A DNA stretch of 64,000 nucleotides, from NCBI RefSeq assembly GCF_014638915.1, contig NZ_BMFQ01000001.1, positions 1,129,142 through 1,193,141 on the forward strand, read 5' to 3'. The position numbers and the translations under genes were made by a program. Below the pieces are notes generated by a model. That model saw only the letters and a program-made list of their open reading frames with translations, made no database searches and had not been told where the DNA came from. Shown piece by piece: positions 42,454 to 51,701 of this stretch. The stretch comes from Xanthomarina arctica. Its GTDB lineage: Bacteria; Bacteroidota; Bacteroidia; Flavobacteriales; Flavobacteriaceae. Each line of letters opens with the position of its first letter. Positions within the stretch are counted from its first letter, which is position 1.

Positions 42454-43797
42454 TTAATTGGTTTGAAAGATTCGTTTCCAGCTTTTCTTTTTCAATTGAA
42501 TGTTTGTATTATTTTCAATATTGAATTTTGCTACGATTTCTTTTTCATGAAGTTTGTAAAATTCTGGGTCAAAATTAGCGTCCGCTAAATGTTCTAAGAC
42601 GTATTCGACGGATTTTTTTTCAGTCAATACTTTATCAAAAAACTCATGGCGCATGCGTATTCCGAAATTATTAATACCTAAAAATTCGCGGGTATTTTTA
42701 TCATAATTTATATGAATGCATCTTTTTCCACTTTCGTGTTCCCAATAAAAACGTGCTTCATTTTCTTTAGGTTGCGCCCAAACCCAACCATAGGTCTGGT
42801 ATTCTATATCAATAAACTTGGCAGAATTAAACCAATGTCCAGGTTTGTATGCCATTCTGTTGCCACAAATAGTTTGTGCTAAAACTTCTCCCATCATACG
42901 TCCTGTGTACCAAACAGCTTCAATAGGCCGTCTATTTCCAATGGCTTCGTGTTGTTCAGCACAATCGCCAATGGCATAAATGTTAGGAATATTTGTTTCT
43001 AAAAAACGATTGACTTTGATGCCTCGTCCTGTTTCAATATTAGAATTTTTTGCAACATCAATATTAGGTGAAACCCCAGCGGTAAGTCCAACAAGATTAC
43101 ATGGAATTTCCTCGCCTGTTCCTTCAATGATTATAGATTTTACTTGTCCGCTTTCATCTGAAATAACTTCTTTTAGACTAGAAGATAAACGTAAATCAAT
43201 ACCATTATTCAGTATTTCCTTGTTTATCATTTCGCTTTCTTCTTTAGGAAGAACACCATTCCAAAAACTGGATTCACGAACTAAGAATGTTACAGGAATA
43301 TGTCGGGAATGCAACATTTCTGCTAATTCAATGCCTATTAAGCCACCACCAACAATTACAGCACGTTTGCATGCTTGGTTATTTGGAGCATATACCTCTA
43401 AATTTTCTAAATCTTGTTTGCTGTATAAACCTTGAACTCCTTTTAAATCTTGTCCAGGCCATCCAAATTTATTGGTCTTACTGCCAGTAGCAATAATAAG
43501 TTTGTCGTAAGATAAGTTGGTGCCATCGGCAAAAAGAAGAGAGCTAGTATCTGTATCGATATGTTCAACGTACCCCGTTTTTAAGTCGATACGATTTTTT
43601 TTCCAAAACCAGTCTTCATAAGGTTTTGTGTGCTCAAATTTCATATGACCCATGTAGACGTACATTAATGCAGTACGAGAAAAGAAGTAGTCTGATTCTG
43701 CCGAAACAATGGTGATTTGCTTATCGGAAGCTTTTCGGATATGTCTTGCAACTGTAACCCCAGAAATTCCGTTTCCAATAATAACTATGTGTTCCAT
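42454..43797 (-). CDS. FAD/NAD(P)-dependent oxidoreductase
   Basis: The 447-residue pyridine-nucleotide-disulfide-type flavoprotein has two Rossmann motifs, IVIIGNGISGVTVARHI (FAD) and RAVIVGGGLIGIELAEML (NAD(P)H), plus PNIYAIGDCAEQ for the FAD ribityl contact. The C-terminal 130 residues are an extension without Cys clusters. No redox-active CxxxxC disulfide is present near the FAD site, so it is ferredoxin-reductase-like or nitrite-reductase-like rather than a disulfide reductase. It is the first gene of the two-gene unit with the membrane polyferredoxin. Confidence 0.9.
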   Translation of the reverse strand: MEHIVIIGNGISGVTVARHIRKASDKQITIVSAESDYFFSRTALMYVYMGHMKFEHTKPYEDWFWKKNRIDLKTGYVEHIDTDTSSLLFADGTNLSYDKLIIATGSKTNKFGWPGQDLKGVQGLYSKQDLENLEVYAPNNQACKRAVIVGGGLIGIELAEMLHSRHIPVTFLVRESSFWNGVLPKEESEMINKEILNNGIDLRLSSSLKEVISDESGQVKSIIIEGTGEEIPCNLVGLTAGVSPNIDVAKNSNIETGRGIKVNRFLETNIPNIYAIGDCAEQHEAIGNRRPIEAVWYTGRMMGEVLAQTICGNRMAYKPGHWFNSAKFIDIEYQTYGWVWAQPKENEARFYWEHESGKRCIHINYDKNTREFLGINNFGIRMRHEFFDKVLTEKKSVEYVLEHLADANFDPEFYKLHEKEIVAKFNIENNTNIQLKKKSWKRIFQTN

Positions 43798-43891
43798 GAA
43801 TGTGGTTTAGTTTGATGGTTTGTCGAAAGGTATGTTAAAACCTTAACCAAATAATTTCACTTTGTTTAAATTTAGAGATTAATTAACAGAT

Positions 43892-44899
43892 ATGAAGGTC
43901 GTTTTCCAGTTTTGTTTGATATTTCTTTTGAGTTCATGTAGCATGATGGACTATAAGCCCGCGAAAATTAATGGGGTGAGTTTTGTGGCATCAAGAGATT
44001 CCATTTCGAACAAACATATTAAGCCAGTGGTTAGTTTAAATGCTAACTATGTGGCAGTTATGCCTTTTGGCTTTATTAAAGAGTTGCAGCATCCGGAGAT
44101 TGTTTATAATACCGGTAGGCAGTGGTTTGGTGAAACTAATGATGGCGTCAAACAATACATTGATGAATTTAATAAGGAAGGTTTGAGCGTTATGTTAAAG
44201 CCACAAATATGGGTTTGGCGTGGTGAATATACTGGAAATATAAAAATGGATTCTGAAGAAAATTGGTCAAGTTTAGAAACGTCTTACTCAAAATTTATAT
44301 TAGACTATGCACAGTTAGCCCAAGAGATGAAAGTTGAAATTTTGTGTATTGGAACCGAGCTGGAACAATTTATAGTCCATAGACCCCAATTCTGGAAAGA
44401 TTTAATTGGGAAGATTAGAAGTGTGTATGATGGAAAACTTACTTATGCGGCTAATTGGGATGAATTTAAAAGCGTCCCGTTTTGGAGTCAATTAGATTAT
44501 ATTGGCGTGGATGCCTATTTTCCAATAAGTAACTCACAAACGCCAACGGTTGAAGAATGTTTAGAAGGATGGCTGGAACATAAGGTTATTATAGAAATGC
44601 TTTCAGAGCAGTATTCTAAACCTGTTTTGTTTACAGAATTTGGGTATAGGAGTGTTGATTTTTCTGGAAAAAAACCATGGGATTATGATAGAAATAACCA
44701 AGTTGCAAATTTAGAAGCTCAAGTAAATACAACCCAAGCGCTATTTGAAACATTTTGGCAGGAAGATTGGTTTGCAGGTGGTTTTGTTTGGAAATGGTTT
44801 CACGACCATGAAAAAAGTGGAGGTGAAACTAATAACCAATTTACGCCACAGAATAAGCCTGTGGAATTATTAATACAAAAACAATATAAAACGTTTTAA
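43892..44899 (+). CDS. GH113-like glycoside hydrolase lipoprotein
   Basis: This 335-residue lipoprotein (lipobox LSSC, Cys about 16) has a TIM barrel. The segments LKPQIWVWRGEYTG, ILCIGTELEQF with a probable acid/base Glu near residue 153 and VLFTEFGYRSVDF with a probable nucleophile Glu near residue 249 fit clan GH-A. GH113 mannanases have the same barrel and this order. No other mannan genes are adjacent, so the activity is a family-based guess. It may belong to cell-envelope glycan turnover. It diverges from the flavoprotein unit and converges on pyruvate carboxylase. Confidence 0.8.
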   Translation: MKVVFQFCLIFLLSSCSMMDYKPAKINGVSFVASRDSISNKHIKPVVSLNANYVAVMPFGFIKELQHPEIVYNTGRQWFGETNDGVKQYIDEFNKEGLSVMLKPQIWVWRGEYTGNIKMDSEENWSSLETSYSKFILDYAQLAQEMKVEILCIGTELEQFIVHRPQFWKDLIGKIRSVYDGKLTYAANWDEFKSVPFWSQLDYIGVDAYFPISNSQTPTVEECLEGWLEHKVIIEMLSEQYSKPVLFTEFGYRSVDFSGKKPWDYDRNNQVANLEAQVNTTQALFETFWQEDWFAGGFVWKWFHDHEKSGGETNNQFTPQNKPVELLIQKQYKTF

Positions 44900-44917
44900 T
44901 AAGGTTTTGAATGTTTC

Positions 44918-47900
44918 TTAATCTAACATAATTACTAAATCTTCAGAGTTAACCATAACCCCAGCCTTAAGTACCAATTTACTAATAATTGCGTCTTCAT
45001 TTGCTGTAATAGTCGTTTCCATTTTCATGGCTTCAATTATAAACAACGGTTGATTTTTAGTTACTTTTTCACCTTTCTTAACCAAAATGGTAGAAAGTAA
45101 ACCTTGTAAAGGAGCTCCAATTTCTTTTGAATTGGATTTGTCTGCTTTTACATTTTCAATTTTATTAACTTTAATCGATTCATTCTTTATTTGAACAGAG
45201 CGACCTTGGCCATTCACTTTAAAATAAACAGTTACCATTCCGTCATTGTTAGCATCCCCAACAGATTCCAGATTGATAAGTAGTGTTTTTCCTTTGTCTA
45301 ATTCTACAATAATTTCTTCGCCAATCTCCATGCCATAGAAGAAATTTTTGGTCGGTAAATTCATTAAGTTGTCATATTTCAAATGCTTGTTATATGAGTC
45401 CGTAAAAACTTTTGGATAGAGTTTATAAGATAGGAAATCGGTTATTTTAATTGGTCTACTTAAATCTTTTTCAAATATTTTTTTGAAGTCTTCATATTCG
45501 GCATCGAAATCTAAAGGAGCCATATGAGCATTTGGTCTGTCTGTATAAGGTTTTTCGTCTTTTAAGATGAGTTTCTGAAGTTCTTTTGGAAAACCTCCAA
45601 CCGGTTGACCAAGATCACCTTTAAATAAGCTGACTACAGATTGTGGAAATGAAATGGTATCTCCTCTCTCTAACACGTCCTGAACTGTTAAGTTATTACT
45701 TACTAAATATTGAGCCATATCTCCAACCACTTTCGAGCTTGGTGTTACTTTTATAATATCTCCAAATAACATGTTGACATCGGCATACATGGCTGTAATT
45801 TCATGGAATCTATCTTCCAAACCAAGTGCTTGTGCTTGAGGTTTTAAATTTGAATACTGTCCTCCTGGAATTTCATGTTTAAAAACTTCTCCAGATCCGG
45901 ATTTTAAACCAGATTCAAATGGGTAATAATAATCTCTAACCGTTTCCCAATAGTTGGAATAATCGTTTAAAGAATCGATATTTAAATGACTTTCCCTGTC
46001 TTGAAACTTCATCATTTCAACAACCGAGTTAAAATTTGGTTGCGAAGTTAATCCAGATAAACCACCAAGAGCAACATCCACAACATCTACTCCAGCTTCA
46101 ATAGCTTTTAAATAAGTAGCAGATTGAATGGACGAGGTATCATGGGTATGTAAATGAATAGGAATATTTATTTCTTGCTTTAAAGCTGAAATTAATTCGA
46201 AAGCAGCATAAGGTTTAAGTAAACCGGCCATATCTTTGATAGCAAGAATATGTGCCCCAGCATTTTCAATATCTTTAGCTAAAGTGGTATAATATTTTAG
46301 ATTGTATTTTTTGTTTTCAGGATTTAAAATATCTCCTGTGTAGCAGATAGAGCCTTCGGCCAAACCTTGAGTTTTGGTTCTAACATGTTCAATACAAGGA
46401 GCAATGGATTTCATCCAATTTAGGGAATCGAAAATTCTGAAAATATCAACACCGTTTTCCCAAGATTGTTCTACAAATTTTTCAATAAGATTGTCAGGAT
46501 ATGCTGTGTAACCAACGCCATTGGAGCCTCTAATTAACATTTGAAGTAACACATTAGGTATAGCCTTTCTCAATAATTGTAGTCTTTCCCAAGGGTTTTC
46601 TTGTAAAAAACGCAAGCATACATCAAAAGTAGCTCCACCCCAAACTTCCATACTAAAGATGTTCGGGTTGTTTTTTGCATAACCTTCAGCTACTTTCATC
46701 ATATCGAAAGTACGCATTCTGGTGGCTAATAAACTTTGGTGCGCATCGCGCATGGTTGTATCCGTAAAATGAATTTTCTTTTCATCTTTAAGCCATTGCG
46801 AAAATTTATCTGGACCTAATTTGGTAAGCAAATCTTTAGTCCCTTCTGGGTAACTAGCATTTGGATTAAACTTTGGAACAATAGGTTTTACAAATGTTTT
46901 AGTTGGATCTATTTTTTTAACATCAGGATTACCGTTAACAATAACATCTCCTAAATAAGTTACTAATTTGGTAGCTCTATTTCTAGGAGCTTTAAAAATA
47001 AATAAATCTGGATTTTGCTTGATAAAATTAACAGTTACATTTCCTTTTCTAAAGGTTTCATGCTGTAAAATATTGTCTAGAAAAGACATGTTTGTTTTGA
47101 CACCTCTTATTCTAAATTCGGCTAACGCACGACGTACTTTTCTACAAGCGCCATCTAAAGTTCTACTGTTAGCAGTAACCTTTACAAGCATGGAATCGAA
47201 AAAAGGAGAAACAATTGCTCCTTGGTAAACAGATCCAGCATCTAAACGTATTCCGAAACCAGAAGCACTTCTGTAAGTAGTAATTTCTCCATAATCAGGT
47301 TTGAAATCGTTTTGAGGATCTTCAGTAGTAATTCTACATTGAAGCGCGTATCCAGTAACCTTTACCGATTCCTGATTTGGTATTTTTATTTGTTGATCGG
47401 CTAATTTATAACCTCCAGCAATAAATAATTGTGTTTTAACTAAATCGATATTTGTAACCACTTCCGTAACGGTATGTTCAACCTGAATACGAGGGTTCAC
47501 TTCTATGAAATAAATTGAATCGTCGTCATCGACTAAAAATTCAACTGTTCCAATGTTATTATAATCTACAGCTTTACAAATTTTAATAGCATACTTGTAA
47601 AGTGCATCTTTAGTTTCTTGTTTTAAATCGTAAGAAGGCGCAAACTCAATTACTTTTTGGTAGCGTCTTTGTACAGAACAATCGCGCTCAAATAAATGCA
47701 CGGTGTTTCCATAATTATCTGCAACAATTTGAATTTCTATATGTTTTGGATTCTCAACAAATTTTTCAAGAAAAACGGTGTCATCACCAAAAGCATTTAA
47801 GGCTTCACGTTTACTTTCGTTGAAAGCTCCTTTTAATTCTGAAGCTTCTCTAATGACTCGCATCCCACGACCACCACCACCAGAAGCGGCTTTAAGCATG

Positions 47901-48370
47901 ACCGGATAACCAATAATTTCGGCTTCGCTTAAGGCCGTTTCAATATCAATTAAAGGTTTTACGTTGCTACGAATAATTGGAATGTTGTTAGCTACAGCTA
48001 CTTCTTTAGCGGTAATTTTATCTCCAAGTGATTTAAGAACAGACACTTTTGGGCCTACGAAAATGATGCCGTTCTCTTCACATTTTTGAGCAAACATGGC
48101 ATTTTCAGAAAGAAAACCATAACCAGGATGAATAGCATCTGCACCACATTCCAAGGCTACTCTAATAAGTTCGTCTATGTTTAAATAAGGTTTTAACGGA
48201 TCGTTATCTTCACCAATTTGGTAAGATTCGTCAGCTTTGTATCGATGTAATGAATATCTATCTTCAAAGGTGTAAATACCAACAGTTTTGACATTGATTT
48301 CTGTGCAGGCTCTAAAAATTCTAATGGCAATTTCTCCTCTGTTGGCTACAAGTACTTTTTTGATTTTCAT
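44918..48370 (-). CDS. pyc: Pyruvate carboxylase
   Basis: It is the single-chain biotin enzyme (1150 residues) that carboxylates pyruvate to oxaloacetate to refill the TCA cycle. The biotin-carboxylase part covers about residues 1-460 (GYGFLSENAMFAQ, ASGGGGRGMRVI, EVNPRIQVEHTVTE). The carboxyltransferase barrel covers about 535-810 (TTMRDAHQSLLATRMRT, HLHTHDTSS). The biotin carrier ends the protein with EAMKMETT, biotinyl Lys at about 1116. The length is that of alpha4-type enzymes. It is monocistronic with a textbook promoter. Confidence 0.97.
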   Translation of the reverse strand: MKIKKVLVANRGEIAIRIFRACTEINVKTVGIYTFEDRYSLHRYKADESYQIGEDNDPLKPYLNIDELIRVALECGADAIHPGYGFLSENAMFAQKCEENGIIFVGPKVSVLKSLGDKITAKEVAVANNIPIIRSNVKPLIDIETALSEAEIIGYPVMLKAASGGGGRGMRVIREASELKGAFNESKREALNAFGDDTVFLEKFVENPKHIEIQIVADNYGNTVHLFERDCSVQRRYQKVIEFAPSYDLKQETKDALYKYAIKICKAVDYNNIGTVEFLVDDDDSIYFIEVNPRIQVEHTVTEVVTNIDLVKTQLFIAGGYKLADQQIKIPNQESVKVTGYALQCRITTEDPQNDFKPDYGEITTYRSASGFGIRLDAGSVYQGAIVSPFFDSMLVKVTANSRTLDGACRKVRRALAEFRIRGVKTNMSFLDNILQHETFRKGNVTVNFIKQNPDLFIFKAPRNRATKLVTYLGDVIVNGNPDVKKIDPTKTFVKPIVPKFNPNASYPEGTKDLLTKLGPDKFSQWLKDEKKIHFTDTTMRDAHQSLLATRMRTFDMMKVAEGYAKNNPNIFSMEVWGGATFDVCLRFLQENPWERLQLLRKAIPNVLLQMLIRGSNGVGYTAYPDNLIEKFVEQSWENGVDIFRIFDSLNWMKSIAPCIEHVRTKTQGLAEGSICYTGDILNPENKKYNLKYYTTLAKDIENAGAHILAIKDMAGLLKPYAAFELISALKQEINIPIHLHTHDTSSIQSATYLKAIEAGVDVVDVALGGLSGLTSQPNFNSVVEMMKFQDRESHLNIDSLNDYSNYWETVRDYYYPFESGLKSGSGEVFKHEIPGGQYSNLKPQAQALGLEDRFHEITAMYADVNMLFGDIIKVTPSSKVVGDMAQYLVSNNLTVQDVLERGDTISFPQSVVSLFKGDLGQPVGGFPKELQKLILKDEKPYTDRPNAHMAPLDFDAEYEDFKKIFEKDLSRPIKITDFLSYKLYPKVFTDSYNKHLKYDNLMNLPTKNFFYGMEIGEEIIVELDKGKTLLINLESVGDANNDGMVTVYFKVNGQGRSVQIKNESIKVNKIENVKADKSNSKEIGAPLQGLLSTILVKKGEKVTKNQPLFIIEAMKMETTITANEDAIISKLVLKAGVMVNSEDLVIMLD

Positions 48371-48413
48371 TTTCTAGTTGTGTGTTTATTGGAAATTTAG
48401 CGAATGTTCGCTA

Positions 48414-48444
48414 CAAATGTAGCAAACGCCGATTAATTTATCAA
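48414..48444 (-). promoter_or_regulatory. Promoter of pyc
   Basis: On the minus strand TTG at 48444-48442, 20 bases, then TACATTTG at 48421-48414. The leader to the pyc start is about 35-40 bases. Confidence 0.72.
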
Positions 48445-48483
48445 AAATTATTCAATCAGAAAGTTACAGCTTATTAATAAGTT

Positions 48484-49194
48484 TTAAGCAATATTTTTTT
48501 TATAATATCTGTGAAGTTCTTCTGGCGAAGCCCCAAACCATTTTTTGACATAGATAGTCCAGAAATGGTATTGTAATTTCCAAATGCCATGTTTTTCATA
48601 ACGCCTGGATGAGGTTATTAATTTTTTATTGATGACTTTAAATTGTTTGCGTTTATAAAGCTCGTTAATAAGAATGTTGTCTTCATAAATGATATAATTT
48701 TCATCAAAACCACCAATATCTTGGAACAATTTTTTGGTAATAAACTGGCTTTGATCTCCACCTCTAGAAACTCTCCATTGAAATTGGGTTAGCCAGCTTG
48801 CTAAACGTAACCACCAATGCTTGTCGTTAAATTGTAATCTAAAACATCCAGCTAAATGACCTTTTTCAAATTCATTAATAATATGTTGGTCAAAGTTTTT
48901 AGGAGGATAAGAATCTGCATGTAAAAAATATAAAATATTGCCTGTAGCAATCTCAGATCCGGAGTTCATTTGTTTTGCTCTTCCTTTAGGACTTTCAATA
49001 AAACATAATTTAGGATTAGATTTTTTTTGAAAAAAGGAGGTGGCTATGTTTTGAGTGCCATCCGTACTGCCTCCATCCACAACAAGGATTTCTGCTATAT
49101 TTTCTTCTGAAGAGTTTTCTAATAAATAAATTAGTAGATGTTCAATAGTTTCAGCTTCATTTAAAATAGGAATAATGATGCTAATTTTATTCAT
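48484..49194 (-). CDS. TIGR04283-type glycosyltransferase (rSAM/arsenosugar-associated transferase 2)
   Basis: This 236-residue GT2 protein has ISIIIPILNEAETIEHLL, VVDGGSTDGTQNIA, the hallmark GRAKQMNSGSEIATGNILYF and a LHADSYPP acidic motif. A later EDNILINELYKR holds the putative base. This set marks the family NCBI names for association with arsenosugar-type radical SAM clusters. In the proposed route it would help attach the aglycone (for instance a glycerol unit) to the arsenic-bearing ribose; that is inference from context. It is the last gene of the ten-gene minus cluster and overlaps the DUF547 gene by eight bases. Confidence 0.9.
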   Translation of the reverse strand: MNKISIIIPILNEAETIEHLLIYLLENSSEENIAEILVVDGGSTDGTQNIATSFFQKKSNPKLCFIESPKGRAKQMNSGSEIATGNILYFLHADSYPPKNFDQHIINEFEKGHLAGCFRLQFNDKHWWLRLASWLTQFQWRVSRGGDQSQFITKKLFQDIGGFDENYIIYEDNILINELYKRKQFKVINKKLITSSRRYEKHGIWKLQYHFWTIYVKKWFGASPEELHRYYKKNIA

Positions 49195-49897
49195 TCAAAT
49201 CCCAATTATAATCCTTGTAGCTCTTTTTTGCGTTTGGTGAAATTTCAATTTCCGAATAGTCATTTAGAAAATCGATGAGAGTCCCGTTTTGTGTGAAATC
49301 TTTAGAAAACCAGCTAAATATTTTAGAGATTTCTATGTTGTTTTGAGAGATCTCATTACGGTTTTTATCAGCCAAAAATTCTTCAGTAGCAACCGTTAAT
49401 TGCAAATCTAGTTTTGAAGGCACATAAGCTTCGTTTAATAATTTTGGACAAGAAACAGAAGCACAAACAATAGCAAAATGAATTCTAGGCTCATTCATTT
49501 TTCTTAAGATTTCATGCTCAATTTCTGATAGAGACATAGGGTTTTTACCAATTGGAATAAATTCTTGATCCCATGGGTTTTTAATGTCTTTAATGCTTTT
49601 AACTGGATAATTATCGATAATAAGTTTTATGGTAAATGCATTGTAGGCATTAATCCAATAGCTTAGGGTTTCGTTTTTAGACCAGGAATCTTTTGGTTGA
49701 TTTTTGGTGAATTCATCTAAACTGGATTGTAATAATTGTTTATCGGTTAAGATGGTTTTATAATTCACTTCACCCAAACTATTCACATGTTTTTGAAGCA
49801 ATTTATCCAAAGAATTGTATTTCATTGTTTGAGCTTTTGCTGTTTGAAAAACTGTTGCTAAAACAAATAAAATTATCAAAAGAGTTTTATTTTTCAT
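49187..49897 (-). CDS. DUF547 domain secreted protein
   Basis: It has 236 residues with a signal peptide (TLLIILFVLATVFQTAKAQ). The DUF547 core is recognisable from LSYWINAYNAFTIKLIIDNY, SEIEHEILRKMNEPRIHFA and CASVSCPKLLNEAY. The function of DUF547 is not established; a thiol-type active site has been suggested because of the conserved Cys and His. It overlaps both neighbours (11 bases upstream, 8 bases downstream), so it is an integral member of the cluster and would act outside the cytoplasm. Confidence 0.88.
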   Translation of the reverse strand: MKNKTLLIILFVLATVFQTAKAQTMKYNSLDKLLQKHVNSLGEVNYKTILTDKQLLQSSLDEFTKNQPKDSWSKNETLSYWINAYNAFTIKLIIDNYPVKSIKDIKNPWDQEFIPIGKNPMSLSEIEHEILRKMNEPRIHFAIVCASVSCPKLLNEAYVPSKLDLQLTVATEEFLADKNRNEISQNNIEISKIFSWFSKDFTQNGTLIDFLNDYSEIEISPNAKKSYKDYNWDLNE

Positions 49898-50786
49898 CTT
49901 TATGTTTGAATTTGAGCGGGTATAATTCTTGATTTACAAAATCTTTAGGAAATATGTCATCATCAGAAAAACCCAATTCAATATCTCTGCCATTCTCTGG
50001 AATGTAGTCCGTTTTAAAAAGATAATCCCAAAGACTTAGAGTAATGCCATAATTAACGCCGTACTTGGTGTGTTTAGGAAGCTCTTTGGCATGGTGCCAA
50101 ATATGCATTTTAGGATTGTTAAAGATGTATTTTAATTTGCCATAATCCCAACCCAAATTAGCGTGGTTTAAATGACCAATCGTGATATTGAAAAAATGAA
50201 TAATAGCGACATCTAAAGCATCAAAGCCACCGATGATTGCTAACGGAATATATAAAAGTGACTTGTAAACCACAGGTTCCATCCAATGATAACGTAGATG
50301 AGCCGCGAAACCCATTTCTTTCACTGAATGATGCACCTTGTGGAAATTCCATAGAAACGGCACGCGATGTAATAAGCGATGCGTATTCCATTGCACAAAA
50401 TCTGCTACAATAAAGAAGATAAATAAACCTAAAGCTTTTGGAAGCTCGTTGATAGCTATTAACTGAAAGCTACTAAGAGATAAACCAACTAATCCTAGAA
50501 TGTCATTAAAGAATTCTGCAACAGTGTTTGATAAGGCAATAAGAACAATAAGGTTTAATAAAAAGAAATTAAAGAACATATAAAAGGTGTCCAGCCAGAA
50601 ATCTTTTCTAAAAATAGATTGTTCTTCTCTCCATGGAAAGGCAATTTCGAGAATCCAAACAGCTAACGATATAAGGATTAAACCGTAAAAATAGTTGTCC
50701 CAATGGGTTATTGAAAACATCTCGGTTTTGAGATAATTCCAATATCCAGAATAGGAGTTTTGTATTAGTTCTAAGTATTTTTCCAT
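49887..50786 (-). CDS. Sterol desaturase/fatty acid hydroxylase-family membrane protein
   Basis: This 299-residue protein has about four to five membrane segments and the His-rich di-iron motifs HRLLHRVPFLWNFHKVHHS, an FNITIGHLNHANLG stretch and HIWHHAKELPKH. Members hydroxylate or oxidise C-H bonds in lipids or use ether lipids. In the cluster it could oxidise a lipid-linked arsenosugar or its lipid part; arsenolipids are known in marine organisms, but the link here is inference. The gap to the upstream phosphorylase gene (102 bases) carries a REP-like palindrome. Confidence 0.9.
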   Translation of the reverse strand: MEKYLELIQNSYSGYWNYLKTEMFSITHWDNYFYGLILISLAVWILEIAFPWREEQSIFRKDFWLDTFYMFFNFFLLNLIVLIALSNTVAEFFNDILGLVGLSLSSFQLIAINELPKALGLFIFFIVADFVQWNTHRLLHRVPFLWNFHKVHHSVKEMGFAAHLRYHWMEPVVYKSLLYIPLAIIGGFDALDVAIIHFFNITIGHLNHANLGWDYGKLKYIFNNPKMHIWHHAKELPKHTKYGVNYGITLSLWDYLFKTDYIPENGRDIELGFSDDDIFPKDFVNQELYPLKFKHKDEK

Positions 50787-50835
50787 TTATGTTTTGAAAT
50801 CTGAATGTGATTAAACAACAAGCTTTTTTTTGATA

Positions 50836-50862
50836 CCTACAAGGTTTTAAAAACCTTGCAGG
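50836..50862. repeat. REP-like palindrome between PNP and desaturase genes
   Basis: Arms CCTACAAGGTTTT and AAAACCTTGCAGG surround a one-base centre, with one mismatch in the stem. Elements of this kind (C-T-A/G-C-A-A-G-G-T-T-T) are common between flavobacterial genes, from memory. It interrupts an otherwise tightly packed operon. Confidence 0.6.
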
Positions 50863-50888
50863 ATAAGATGAAACCTGAAAGGTCTATG

Positions 50889-51701
50889 CTAAAGTGTTTT
50901 AATCAATTCCCTAAACAAGATAATCATTTCTGGTTCAGCTTTTCCAGCCATGGCAATTATTTCATTGATATTTACGGGTTTAAGGTTTTCTGGGTCGCAT
51001 TCATCCGTTAAAACTGAAACCGCTGCCGTTTTTAAATTTAAATGATTGGCAACAATAATTTCTGGAACGGTACTCATTCCAACGGCATCTGCGCCAATAA
51101 TTTTAAGCATTCTGTACTCAGCTCTAGTTTCTAGTTGAGGTCCAACAACACTGGCATAAACACCTTCATGAAGTGTTATGTTGTTTGATTTTGCAATTTC
51201 TTTAAACGTCTTATTTAAGTCAAGGTTATATGGTGCGCTCATGTCTGTAAAACGTTCCCCTAAAAGTTCTACGCCTCTAAACGCAAGAGGAGAACTTCCT
51301 TGAAGATTGATGTGGTCGTCTATTAACATCAGTTCTCCCTTTTTGAAGTTTTTGTTGATAGCCCCAGAAGCATTAGAAACCAAAAGCGTTTTTATACCTA
51401 ATTTTTCCATAACACGAACTGGATAGGTTACGTCTTGCAACGAATACCCTTCATAAATATGAAATCGGCCTTGCATGACAATTACTTTTTTTCCTTCTAA
51501 ATTTCCGTAGATAAGTTTTCCTTTGTGAAACTCGACGGTTGCCGTTGGAAAATTAGGAATGTGATTGTAACTAACTTCGGCAAGAATTTCTATATCGTCA
51601 ATTAATTTTTCTAATCCTGTTCCTAGAATAATGCCAATTTCAGGATTTATAAATCCTTTTTCTTGTAAATATTCTGCTGTTTCTTTAATGTATTTTATCA
51701 T
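50889..51701 (-). CDS. Purine nucleoside phosphorylase (trimeric type)
   Basis: It splits purine nucleosides with phosphate into base and ribose 1-phosphate. The 270 residues match trimeric PNP: ILGTGLEKLID, HIPNFPTATVEFHKG, MQGRFHIYEGYS, NASGAINKNF, DDHINLQG and GPQLETRAEYRMLKIIGAD. At the purine-contact position where 6-oxopurine enzymes have Asn, this one has Asp (VLTDECDP, Asp233), as methylthioadenosine phosphorylases do. That would fit an adenine-type substrate. The gene overlaps glycosyltransferase 1 by 17 bases, so it belongs to the cluster and is a good candidate to remove adenine from an adenosylated arsenical. Confidence 0.92.
   Translation of the reverse strand: MIKYIKETAEYLQEKGFINPEIGIILGTGLEKLIDDIEILAEVSYNHIPNFPTATVEFHKGKLIYGNLEGKKVIVMQGRFHIYEGYSLQDVTYPVRVMEKLGIKTLLVSNASGAINKNFKKGELMLIDDHINLQGSSPLAFRGVELLGERFTDMSAPYNLDLNKTFKEIAKSNNITLHEGVYASVVGPQLETRAEYRMLKIIGADAVGMSTVPEIIVANHLNLKTAAVSVLTDECDPENLKPVNINEIIAMAGKAEPEMIILFRELIKTL

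Noticed and set aside
42980-43435. 151-residue open frame on + inside the flavoprotein gene
   Set aside because: It is antisense to a clear FAD/NAD oxidoreductase; the composition is that of a shadow frame.
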